Shown here: piece by piece, positions 54,739 through 64,000 of the stretch
Numbering within the stretch: position 1 is the first letter of the stretch
How the letters are laid out: every line of letters starts with the position of its first letter
Assembly: GCA_036971715.1 (NCBI GenBank)
Contig: JAVHJL010000006.1
Span: 1,054,001 to 1,118,000, forward strand
Origin: Arthrobotrys musiformis
Lineage: Eukaryota; Ascomycota; Orbiliomycetes; Orbiliales; Orbiliaceae
Length of the DNA: 64,000 nucleotides
Direction of reading: 5' to 3'
Made by a program: the position numbers and the translations under genes
The notes under the pieces: generated by a model
What the model saw: the letters and a program-made list of their open reading frames with translations, nothing else
What the model was told of the DNA's origin: nothing
Databases searched by the model: none

Positions 54739-56830
54739 TTTGACTGCACTCCAGGCTTTCCGAATTTCATTGTTCTACTGTACGAGGTTGAGAACTTTGG
54801 AATTTCGAGTTCCCTGTTGGTGTTCACGCATTTATACTGTTTTTTTCGACTCTGGTGTGGGATTTGCTTTGGTTATCTCACTGTTTTTCCCCCTCTTCTG
54901 ATCATCGGCACTCCAAGAACCGATCTCTATCACCATAAATCACCCCCCGAAAGACTAGAAAGTTACTCCGTGAGCTCTAATAAGCCTCTGGGTATCATAA
55001 TTTATACTAATATTTCCCCCTCTAGCAACGCAACCTTCGAGATAGGGTTAGGTTATTTTATTCTAATGATCGGATAATAGGATATCACTATTGTTACATC
55101 AATATGTAATTCCGCTGTAGTATTTGTGCCGTCGATAGTGATAAAGTGTGTAAATCTCAAAGCGTCTTATTTCCCGAAATGTCGTAACGCGGCGGTAGGT
55201 CACAAGGTACCTATATACAACTCAGCACCCTTAGGCATCCTTTGGGTGACTATCGCCGAAGTTTGCGCGTCATGTGGCCGCTGGAAGTTTTAGGTAGATA
55301 GCGTACGCAATAATCTGAGATATGTATCCGGCACTAATGTGTAATGGGTCGGAATTAGATCGGCGGGGGGTAATAGCCGGGCGCTCGAGCTTCCAGCTCG
55401 TATTCGTTGACCTTGTTGCATTTCCGCCTAACTACCCCAATTTGGAAGAATTGTGCCAACAACAACTCGCAACCCAAACTTAAGTGAACTCACGGAATTC
55501 GCGGAATCGAATCGCAATATAGAAGCCTTATAAGCCTATGTTTTGGGGGAATAATTTCATAAGGGGATTCCACAGGATATTGTGGCCGGGTTTTCGTAAG
55601 AAAGGCAAATTAGCATCTTATGCCCTATTTTTACCTCTGTTGACAACCTTCACTATGAATTCAGAACTCTGACACAACTTGAGATCGTCAGTTTCAGCTT
55701 CAACACGAAAGTAGTAGTATTGGCGAGAAACCTCGCTTCACCTTGCAAAAACGCCTATCGAAATGTCAACCTCCAGGTGTATTACTTTCCCTCCTGGAAC
55801 GACGGATCAAGCTAACTGGGCGAGATGTAGTCGTATTTTTTGTGTAGCATGAAGATTAAAGAAGAGCGTTCCCGGCGAATTGGTTTACAAATTCAACAGG
55901 CAATACGCATGGTGGCGCGTGGGGTTAGCCTAGGTGGAGTTACCATATTAGCTTGCGGATGTGACTTCACGGCATTAGCTTTATGTGATTAACACCTCGA
56001 ACAAAGTTATATCGCCGTTCGGGCTTGGTTAGCCAGATATAGCCCAGGAGCTAACTTCAGCCCTTTGGATTGCTCAAATACTGTGCCTCGCTCTTAGAAT
56101 ATTTGCTACCGGTTGAAACCCCTCGGAGGGGATTGCTCGGATGATTCTGGGACCAGCGAGCAGATAGTTTAGTCCAAATTATTGAGAATCATCCGCATGT
56201 AACCATTTTAAGGTGATCATGAAGGAAACGCCGATAGGGCTATCTGGGCGCTCGGGACCAGTCGAAACACACTGACATCTAGGTTTCTTTTGAACCCCGC
56301 TTAGACTCTGAAGATGAATTGCAATCAAAGGTAAATGGATTTATTGACTTCTTTTTTTAGAAAGGTCTCTTTCAAACGCTCGAACCACCCCTCATCGATT
56401 CCTGTACTATTGTCACCATCTATTACCTTTTTTACATTAATCTTGAAATTGAACTGGAAGCGAATCTCATGACCATTTAGTTCCATGAGCTGCACCTTTC
56501 TTGCGGCATAACCGCCAAGGGTATTCCGACCCTGTCACCGTCTTGCCATTGTTTTTCATTTACCAAAATGTCGATCCGTTCTCCCAGACTGTCGGATCCG
56601 CTTCCGAAACTTCTTGTCGATCGTTAATGGTGGCTCGCGCTGAGAGTGGTATATATAGGCGTGGTAGCCCTGATCTAGGTGGCTAGTTAGATACACGGTA
56701 CCTTTGGCCATCTTCAGTCTCGGGCCAGTATATATAATTGTCAACTACAGAACCGAATCGAGCCTTGATACATCGCCCATCGATATCGAAATTACTACCC
56801 CGAAGCGGTCTAATTGATTACATTTTCAAT
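54739..56830. other. Intergenic, nothing recognised
   Basis: Short frames only. The right end is the promoter of the seven-helix protein gene. No repeat or RNA gene seen. Confidence 0.5.
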
Positions 56831-58361
56831 ATGCCTAAGGCCGATGTTACGCCCTTAACGGTCTGTGCCAGCGTATTCACGGCAATAGGGACGATATTCG
56901 TGCTTTTAAGAATATACGTCCGTGCACGGCTGCGCGATGTCTTTGGGGTTGACGACTGTGAGTCTAGTCATTTGCGATATTCAAGAGACATTAGAAGGCG
57001 TCTTCAGAGAGGACTAACAATCAGGGAACTTAGGGCTACTGTTTATATCCATGCTCTGGGGGCTTTCTGGTTATATAACAGAGATGATCGGTGAGTTGTA
57101 TTGAATATACATCTCGTTTTCTGGCATTTCTAACCGTTTTCGATCTTTGCATAGCTGCTTGTAAATATTTTACACGTATTCATCTTAGTAGTAAGACTCT
57201 CGGAGTCGAAGGGAGATGGGAAGTCGCAATGTCATTTAATACGGTACTGTATTATGATTCTGACTGAGTTTCTTTTATATAATTATATTATCATCACGCG
57301 CAAATCTAACATCGAGTCTGAATAAAAGCTCGCCCAGGTCGGAATATGCATTTACTCACTCGCCAACATGTTTTCTCGAATGGCTATCCTATGCACCTAC
57401 CTTAGATTCACGCCGCGTGAGCAGAAAGTCATGAGGGCTATCCTCTTAGGGGCTTTGGTCATGACGGGAACCTTGGGCGTCGGCACTGTGCTCCTTGCGA
57501 CAGTATCTTGCTACCCACCTCACTTGATCATGTATAACCGGGATTTCATGGACAAAATCCATCGCAAGGAACTCGTATGCATAGCGCCAAGACAGGTATT
57601 CTATTGGATGGGTATTGGAAACGTGGTGAACGATGCTGTGACATTTATGATGCCGTTTCTGCTGCTGAGGTAAGGGCACTAGCGTTTTTGTCAAGATATA
57701 TGGCTTCAGGTGGGCTAATAGTAGCACAGGAAACTCAAGTCGAAGAAGATGAGGCAGGAGCTATACTTCCTCTTCGGTTTTGGACTATTGTAAGTAGACG
57801 TCAACACTCTTCGTCGTGCCTGTTATCGTGCTATTCGTATCTAGATCTATAGACTTCGTGACTAACAAAATTTAGGGTTATAATTATCAGCGTCGTTAGA
57901 ATACCTATTGTCAGTGTCCTTAAAAAGCAGGGCAACTTCAGCGCTCGTAAGCAGTTAACTCCAACCCCCGTATTACGGATGGTAGCTTACCATATATAAA
58001 CCTTTGATTAGGAAATCTCGTCAAAGTTTGGATTTTCACCCAACTAGAGTCAAACAGCATCCTCGTTGTTGCGTCTATCCCAACTCTCAAACCCCTTTAT
58101 CGAAAACTCCGTGGCCTCCCTTCCGGAATGACGGTTTCGAGTAAGAGTGCTAGCGGAGCACACTCAGGGCAAAGACCGTATGGGAGTGAAGACAGGATAG
58201 AAATGTCAGCAAAGTCGCCATATAACAGAAAGATATCGTACCCAGATCCAGATGAATCGATATTAAGGGATACGGTATACCTTCCATCCCCAGTGCAAGA
58301 GGCTGCTCCTTCGGAAGGAAATTGGTCGAACTCGGGTACATCATGTCGGGTGTTGTGCTAA
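56831..58361 (+). CDS. Fungal rhodopsin-domain (Pth11-like) seven-helix membrane protein
   Basis: Seven exons: 56831-56957, 57034-57090, 57155-57243, 57338-57669, 57730-57789, 57876-57946 and 58012-58361; 361 residues, every join in phase with GT/AG ends. Seven helices are visible: TPLTVCASVFTAIGTIFVLL; WLLFISMLWGLSGYI; ICIYSLANMFSRMAILCTYL; AILLGALVMTGTLGVGTVLL; YWMGIGNVVNDAVTFMMPFL; LYFLFGFGLLVIIISVV; and SNSILVVASIPTLKPLY. The DDWLL start of helix 2 and the ASIPTLKPL end of helix 7 are typical of the family, whose best-known relative Pth11 senses surfaces in a plant pathogen. There is no CFEM domain. The tail is about 80 residues, Ser-rich, with charged clusters. The second and third exon borders are the least certain. 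Likely a plasma-membrane receptor; ligand unknown. Confidence 0.88.
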
Positions 58362-60820
58362 ATGGAAAGGTGGTGGCAAGGGGTACACAACTGTGTACAA
58401 TTCACTAGATACGGGAGGATATTCTTTGAGCTTATGGCGTTTTGGAATTCATTGTCGTTTTGACTTCACTGCTGGATAGTAGAAGTCCTAAATTTGATTT
58501 ATAATTAAGTTTGATTTAGTTCGCTATGACTCTCTTTATTTGAAGAAGGAATGCACAAAGGAGCGCAGCAAGAGTTTTTTTAGATGCACATGCATGTCTG
58601 ATGCCGAAATGTTCCTGCGAATACAATGTATATAGTAACATATTCAAGCTAAAATTTAGAGGCTTCTAGCACTACAGGCCTGCAAGCAGTAAAAAAAAAA
58701 AAAAAAAAACCTTCATGAATTCACTTTCGATCAGGGTGCGAGCGTTCAAATAATGAAATGAAAGCCTTCCAAGTGAATACAACCGGAACCGCTGTTTCGT
58801 TCTGTCTTTTGAATAGAATATAATATTATTCGAGTGTGATTGGCATGCATGTTCCAAGACATGAGAGCTCTGCAATTATATCAGAGCTGTGTTATGGCCG
58901 GTACTTGAACTCAAATTCATAACGCTTCAGATAACGCCTCTACTCCTGGCCCGCACTTATGCCGAATCGATGTCTATATTATAGGCCTAACTAATGTATA
59001 TACTCCTCTTTCGTCAGAAATTCCCAAATGCAAAATTACCAGTGCAATCTCCCAGATGTGGGTACGAGACGATACTTGCACTGGAGTGTGTAGTGCATTA
59101 ATTTCAAATATTCAAATTCATGAATGCGATATGATATCAAATCTAAATCCAATATATTGGAATTGCACCGAGTATGATCGCCCATTGATCAATAATGGTA
59201 CCGCTAGATCCATAAATTTTTCCGCACGAGGAAAGTAGCATTTGTGTGTCCTTTGGCGCGGTTAGGTCTGCAGTGGCTGGTTTTGAATAGATGAATCTGC
59301 TACATCACGAAAATGCGTTGGCTGGAAGCATCCTCCTTCCTGTTTACAACTTTCTCCTGATTCTTCAGCCTCGAGCAGAGATCACCCATCGAGAACCAAA
59401 AGACAGAGGGCATGGCCTGTGCTCCGTCGCAGAAAGGGAAAGAGCACGACCCACTTTGTGGCCAGGCTAATATTTCCAGACATTGTCCGCGTTATCATCC
59501 TGGACTCGAAGCGCGGGGAGTGCTTCTGGAAAGCTTGGAAACAACCCCGTCAACAGGTCATCGGGAGCTAGTGGTCAAAGCGCTTTGATCAAACCCCAAT
59601 CTCCTCGTCCAAAAAAATTATTCCGTGTTCAAGCTTTTTCGGAGGGAGCATGACCGAAAAGGACGCGGCTCCTGAAGGTAAGACGAAGGCCTGGCAAGAA
59701 AAGGGATACCCTGCGGGGGGATAGAAACGAGCTGATTCTCTAAACTACCAAGAAACAAATTAGTGGAGATAGATAGCATCATCGCATTGGCTGGAACCAA
59801 TTCTTCGGGCACGGAAAAACCAAACTTGCAGTTGCAGTTTTTCCGGGGTCTAGAGTAATTCAATATCCGCTGTTGCCGTTTCTGCACAGATCACGCCAGG
59901 GACAAAGCCGCTTTGGGAAGCACAGGGCATCTATCAAAGTGATATCTATACGAATTGGGTCCAAAACCTGTTCCGTTTCTGCGTCTCTACTAGCTCATAC
60001 TCCCAATGCTTCAATGATTGTGGATGCTGGTTACAATGAGGGGATGCCTGAAGCAGATCATGCGTGGGATGGCCCCTGTCCCGTTAACTTAGCCTGCGCA
60101 AGCGAACTTTGGTGTTTCCGAAACGTCGCAGCGCAAAACGGGCATGGGCCAAGGTACCCTGTCAACTACGCTTCATTGACACCATAAACATTTTCCAGGA
60201 AACAAAAGCTTGCTCGCATTGGTCTTTTTGGGAAACACGAGAGAAGTCCCTGCTATCCGAGTGGCCAGGCCAGGGATATAGGGAACTTGGCTGTTGACAG
60301 AACCTTGTCAGTCCCCTTCGTGGGTCCGATGGAAGATCCATGGTTTCGATACCCCGGGCATAGAACAGCATCCTCTGCTCTGTATGTTTCTGCAAACTCG
60401 ATCTCACGATGCGCCCCGGCTCCACTTGTATCCTGCGATTTTTAATTATTCTTTTTGAAATTTTGCGAGATATTCGGATTTCTAAGGGAGCTGGATGGAA
60501 GTTAAATAGCACAGGCTCCCACCAGCTTCCATGGCTTCTTCTTCTCTCACCATCATCTCGACGATCGATCAGCAAGCCAGGTGCTATACATTCTTTCTTC
60601 TAATCCCTTGATTTTCTAATCTCTTCCGCCGGTCGGTCTTGAATTGAATTCGTTTCTACACGGCAGTGCCAGTGATTCATTCTTTTTTTACGGTTCTATT
60701 CAGTCCCACGTTCTTTCAACGTATATTGCACTTTAATCCTTCTTGCTTCGATCGGTCGAACATTCAAACCAAGAATACGACGCTTTCTGTCAAGTATTGC
60801 TTATCATACACACATTAAAA
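58362..60820. other. Intergenic with poly-A run; promoter of the cell-surface gene
   Basis: A 19-base A run at 58691-58709. From about 60530 the plus strand is CT-rich, as in leaders of highly expressed fungal genes, running to the ATG at 60821. No gene supported between. Confidence 0.5.
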
Positions 60821-62257
60821 ATGTATTCGCAAGCTATCCTTCTTTCCCTGCTTACAGCAGTCGTCCAAGCCAGATTTGGACAAGAGCAAGTCCCCATTCC
60901 TGCAATTTCCGCAGTCAATGGTGGCAACCCGGGTGAAGCGGCCACAATCGCAGGAGCTGCCATTTCCGACCTTCTCGCCGCCGCAAATCCATGTAATAAG
61001 CTCAAGCGTGGTGACCAAATCCTCGCACAGCTTGGTACAGGCGCTGATGCCATCGCCGCTGCGAAGGGCATGGTTGCCGCTGAACAAAATGTCAACCCAT
61101 TCGCCTTCAGCAATCCTGCCCTTTGCACCGACCCTACCCTCCCAGCCAATCCAATCTTGAGGGGTATTCTTCCCAAGATTGATCCCGATTTCACAGATGC
61201 TGCTGCTATCAATGCCTTGTCGGCACAGACCCTTAACAACCCTCTAAATGCCAACGGAAAGAGTATCGCGGACCTCTTCACAGAAAACGGCTTCACCGAC
61301 TTCAGAGGAATTGCCAGCGATGGTACTGGTCCAGTTGTTAACAACCCAGTTAACAATGGAGGAAATAACGGTGGTAACAACGGTAATAACAACGGCGGCA
61401 ATACCGGTGGCAACACCGGAGGAAACACTGGTGGAAATACCGGTGGAGATGCTGCAGCTGGTGATATTGACTTTGGACTTTGCGATCCTTCCATGGACTT
61501 CGTCGCTGGACGCCCAGGACGAAAGGCCGATGAATCTACTTTCCTCCCAATCGACCCACTTACCAAGCAAGGCCAACAAGAGGCTCTTAACCCCAACATC
61601 ATCACAAACCGAATCTGCGATCAGCTTACCAACGTCTGCCAGTCCAACCAGGCCGCTAAGGATCGTTGCAGGTCTTGCCAGGCTCAAATCCAGGCCTTGG
61701 GAACACGCGATCAAACTACTGCTGATGCATGGAACTCTTGTGTTAATGACGGTGTTCAAGTTGGTGGAGGAAACAATGGGGCCGCTTCGACTACTGCCGC
61801 TGCTGTTGCCACTACCACTGCTGCTGCCGTTGCTACCAGTGCCGCTGCTGTCTCATCCCAATGCATTATTGTTCAGACTACCATCATCAACAACGGAAAC
61901 GCCGCTGCCTCTCCATCTGCAACTCAGGCCCCAAGCAGAAACAATGGTGGTACTGGTAGAAACGTCCAGAACTTCAGCGGTTCCGTTGGTGCTCCACCAG
62001 TCGCTGTTGAAAACGTCGGTGGAAACCGCCCATTTGTTGTCAACGGTGACTCTTTTGTTAACTTCGGCGCTGCTTGCCAACGCTCCTGCGACGTTCAGAA
62101 GAACCGATGCGCCAATGTTGCAAATAGCACCGGTAACCGAGACGTCAAGGTCTCTGACTGTGAGACTCAACAGCAATCTTGCTCCCAAAGCTGTAGGAAT
62201 AATGCTGCTGCACGAAAGGCGAAGAGATTCATCAAGGTTTACAGGAACCGAGTATAG
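60821..62257 (+). CDS. Secreted Cys-rich cell-surface protein
   Basis: Intronless, 478 residues from the ATG at 60821; the frame extends 26 codons upstream but the ATG at 60821 begins a standard signal peptide (MYSQAILLSLLTAVVQA). The mature N-terminal domain starts RFGQEQVPIPAISAVNGG and continues AATIAGAAISDLLAA to about residue 165. An Asn/Gly repeat linker (173-211) leads to a Cys-rich domain (CDPSMDF, CDQLTNVC, RCRSC; about 220-310), an Ala/Thr linker, and a C-terminal six-to-seven-Cys cluster (about 418-462). A basic C-terminus and no GPI signal. The N-terminal domain is of a type I associate with conserved secreted proteins of filamentous ascomycetes, reported from infection-related and wall fractions; exact name not recalled. 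Codons are strongly biased, suggesting high expression. Confidence 0.8.
   Translation: MYSQAILLSLLTAVVQARFGQEQVPIPAISAVNGGNPGEAATIAGAAISDLLAAANPCNKLKRGDQILAQLGTGADAIAAAKGMVAAEQNVNPFAFSNPALCTDPTLPANPILRGILPKIDPDFTDAAAINALSAQTLNNPLNANGKSIADLFTENGFTDFRGIASDGTGPVVNNPVNNGGNNGGNNGNNNGGNTGGNTGGNTGGNTGGDAAAGDIDFGLCDPSMDFVAGRPGRKADESTFLPIDPLTKQGQQEALNPNIITNRICDQLTNVCQSNQAAKDRCRSCQAQIQALGTRDQTTADAWNSCVNDGVQVGGGNNGAASTTAAAVATTTAAAVATSAAAVSSQCIIVQTTIINNGNAAASPSATQAPSRNNGGTGRNVQNFSGSVGAPPVAVENVGGNRPFVVNGDSFVNFGAACQRSCDVQKNRCANVANSTGNRDVKVSDCETQQQSCSQSCRNNAAARKAKRFIKVYRNRV
61342..61450 (+). repeat. Asn/Gly coding repeat
   Basis: Imperfect 9- to 12-bp units encode NGGN, NNGG and four TGGN-type repeats inside the cell-surface gene, forming a flexible linker between two domains. 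Confidence 0.8.
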
Positions 62258-63538
62258 ATCCAACCTCCTTCGAAACAGTAGTGGTTGAGTACAGTCAGTC
62301 ATGGGTTGGAGTTTGTGGAATTTTCGTTCTCCCTTTTTTTAGCGCAATACGTGTATATTACTAAGCCTTACTTCTCTTGAACTTGGACAGAAAGTCGAGT
62401 TCCCTTTTTATCAAAAAATTCTTGGTTATGGTCATTAAAAACAGTTTCCCTCGTAAAGTTTTTAAGTAAATTTTCGGTACTGATGCCTGCATGTGTTACA
62501 AACTTTTTGAACCCACTTTAGCCTAATAAGCCCTATTCGGTTCCCAAACAACCCTCAAGTTCTATGAGTCTCAGGTTATATCCCTTCGACCCAGGTCGCG
62601 GCGAGCTTGTAGAAACCGTTGGGGGTAGTTGAGCTGATGTACCTCCAATTGAAACGTATCATCTGTTACAAATATTCAAGTTATGGACTAAAATGCGACG
62701 TATGTACCCGAGTACTTGGGCATTTGGGCTGAAATGGGGGCCTGCGTGCTGGAACATGTGTGACATCTGATATACAGCTTGACATGATATGATATCATCA
62801 AAGCGCAATTGAGAAAGTTAATCCCAAATTTCGAACCCTCTCAGCCCGGTGGACGGTGTCCTGCCACCCTCACTATTGGACTGTCAAAACCCAAAACGAC
62901 CGCCTGCACCGTACACCACGATAAAATTTCCAACAAAAGCTGGGCTGCAACAATACCTAAATTAGATCTACGTATGTACCCAGACCGATATTAAAGATTT
63001 TTTTTTATATTTTGTTTGCTTTATAGTGTATATATTAAGGAGGGAAGTGGGGAAGACGCGACGCCGCAACAAGATACGCAAAGTTAGCTAGATTTCTTAA
63101 ATATTATAAATCCTCATAAAATTATAAATAAAAAAACAAAGTTTCCGAAGCCCCATGCATAGTGTTTTTTAAGATTCCCGAGACGCAAGCTCCCTAATTT
63201 ACCACCTTCACGGGGCTAGGTTCTCGATATAAACTGTGGAATCGTATCCTCTGCCCATATCCTTCGATATTAAATGCCGCGACGTTAACCCGTTCAAGGT
63301 ATAGGGAAATGCCGTTATATTAAAAAGAATAGATAAGGATAAGCTGAAGAAATTACCGAAACAGGGAAGAAACGAACATATCACGGTTAGATATTAAATA
63401 AAACTAAATAAAAAGAAACAGAGAAAACAATTAAAGCTACTATAGGATCCCCGCTGCCGCGCCCCTGCGTAAAATTTGTCGTCCCCGCGATATATATGAT
63501 CTTGGTATTGTCGTAGATAATACGCCCGTTCATTGAAT
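62258..63538. other. Intergenic, AT-rich
   Basis: 3' flank of the cell-surface gene, then AT-rich sequence (about 62990-63440) that is also the 3' flank of the minus-strand GPI-protein gene. No gene seen. Confidence 0.5.
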
Positions 63539-64000
63539 CTAGGCTAGGAAAGCAAAGGCACCAGCAAAAGCAAGTGCCATAAGGCTGCCAGATCCGAGCT
63601 TGATCTTGCCTGCCAAAGCGATGGATGGGGAGGCAGTTGGGGTGGTGGTTCTTGTGCTCGATCTAGAGGTGGTAGAAGTGGCAGAGCTGCTAGCAGTGCT
63701 GCTAGCGCTGTCACTCCCAGCATCGGCAGCGGCAGCAGCGGTGCCAGCAGCAGCAGCCACGGCAGCCGTACCGGTAGCAGCAGCGGCCGTGTTACCGTAA
63801 ACGGTGACAGTTCCAGCACCGGTTGCGGCCACCTGAATAACGGTTGTCTGGCATGGTGGGGTGGCACACTCAATGGTAGAGGTGATCCAGACAAGATCGG
63901 TCTCAACGACTGGCAGTGGGGTGGATACCTGACATGGCTGGCAGGTGCTAAGGCCGTCAGTTGCAGTCGAGCAAAGCTCAGTAGTGAGAAGGTTTACGGT
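63539..64000 (-). CDS. Partial GPI-anchored surface protein (C-terminal part)
   Basis: 153 residues of a minus-strand gene running in from the right edge; the frame is open exactly to base 64000. Visible order: a Cys-containing region (TELCSTATDGLSTCQPCQVS, then TIECATPPCQTTVIQV), an Ala/Gly-rich stretch, a Ser/Thr-rich stretch, and a GPI-attachment signal at the end (small residues SPSIALAGK, then a hydrophobic tail LMALAFAGAFAFLA). The protein is therefore secreted and linked to membrane and wall. The N-terminus, and any enzymatic domain, lies outside the window. Confidence 0.8.
   Translation of the reverse strand, partial: TVNLLTTELCSTATDGLSTCQPCQVSTPLPVVETDLVWITSTIECATPPCQTTVIQVAATGAGTVTVYGNTAAAATGTAAVAAAAGTAAAAADAGSDSASSTASSSATSTTSRSSTRTTTPTASPSIALAGKIKLGSGSLMALAFAGAFAFLA

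Noticed and set aside
58691..58709. Poly-A run as a retroposon tail
   Set aside because: No element body, target-site duplication or coding remnant seen beside it.
58861..58940. tRNA-like string GAGTTCAAGTAC on the minus strand
   Set aside because: The T-arm-like motif is not accompanied by matching acceptor and anticodon stems.
60790..61605. 271-codon minus-strand frame opposite the secreted surface protein
   Set aside because: Antisense shadow of a clear secreted gene; the hydrophobic Pro-rich content mirrors the Asn/Gly repeats.
61248..62288. 346-codon plus-strand frame overlapping the secreted surface protein
   Set aside because: Shifted frame of the same codon-biased gene; Leu/Pro/Thr-rich without domains.

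Overview
This window is nuclear DNA of a filamentous ascomycete (Pezizomycotina). Genes are split by short introns (about 49-126 bp) with GT..AG ends and CTAAC/CTAAT-like branch sites. The families are typical of mould genomes: a Pth11/rhodopsin-type seven-helix protein, a wax-synthase-type acyltransferase, a TauD-type dioxygenase, a hexose transporter, F-box genes and secreted cell-surface proteins. I cannot place the species or class. No tRNA, rRNA, CRISPR array or intact transposon was recognised.

Layout. The left edge holds a partial minus-strand gene, then a plus-strand membrane-anchored aspartic-protease-like protein lacking standard catalytic motifs (2090-4104), a plus-strand membrane acyltransferase (4697-6238) and a convergent WW-domain protein (6530-7610). 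A sparse stretch follows with one probably decayed secreted-protein gene (about 8911-9578). Three minus-strand genes of unknown function lie at 12376-14712, and a doubtful coding exon at 16733-17077. A proline-rich acidic protein with CPWE-like motifs is at 19134-20448. A small protein with two RNase H1 N-terminal-like (viroplasmin) domains at 22508-23494 faces a five-exon TauD-type dioxygenase (23698-25151). Then come a 685-residue secreted Ser/Thr-rich protein (26446-28503), a 949-residue intronless protein of unknown function (29524-32373), an F-box gene broken by stop codons (32725-34439) and a strongly codon-biased hexose transporter (35063-36716).

From about 36.7 to 53.5 kb no gene could be supported; it holds homopolymer runs, a 15-bp tandem repeat at 53320-53394 and scattered exon-like fragments. 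Gene content resumes with a small Cys-containing protein (54223-54738), a seven-exon rhodopsin-type membrane protein (56831-58361), a codon-biased secreted Cys-rich protein (60821-62257) and the C-terminal part of a GPI-anchored protein leaving the right edge.

The genes do not form an obvious metabolic cluster. Recurring themes are surface and secreted proteins, acidic low-complexity tails and signs of gene decay. The least familiar items are the stand-alone tandem viroplasmin-domain protein, the catalytically altered protease-like receptor-shaped protein, and a possible pair of small 'MC..Y.R...C' proteins. Exon models were derived by eye; junctions marked uncertain need transcript support.
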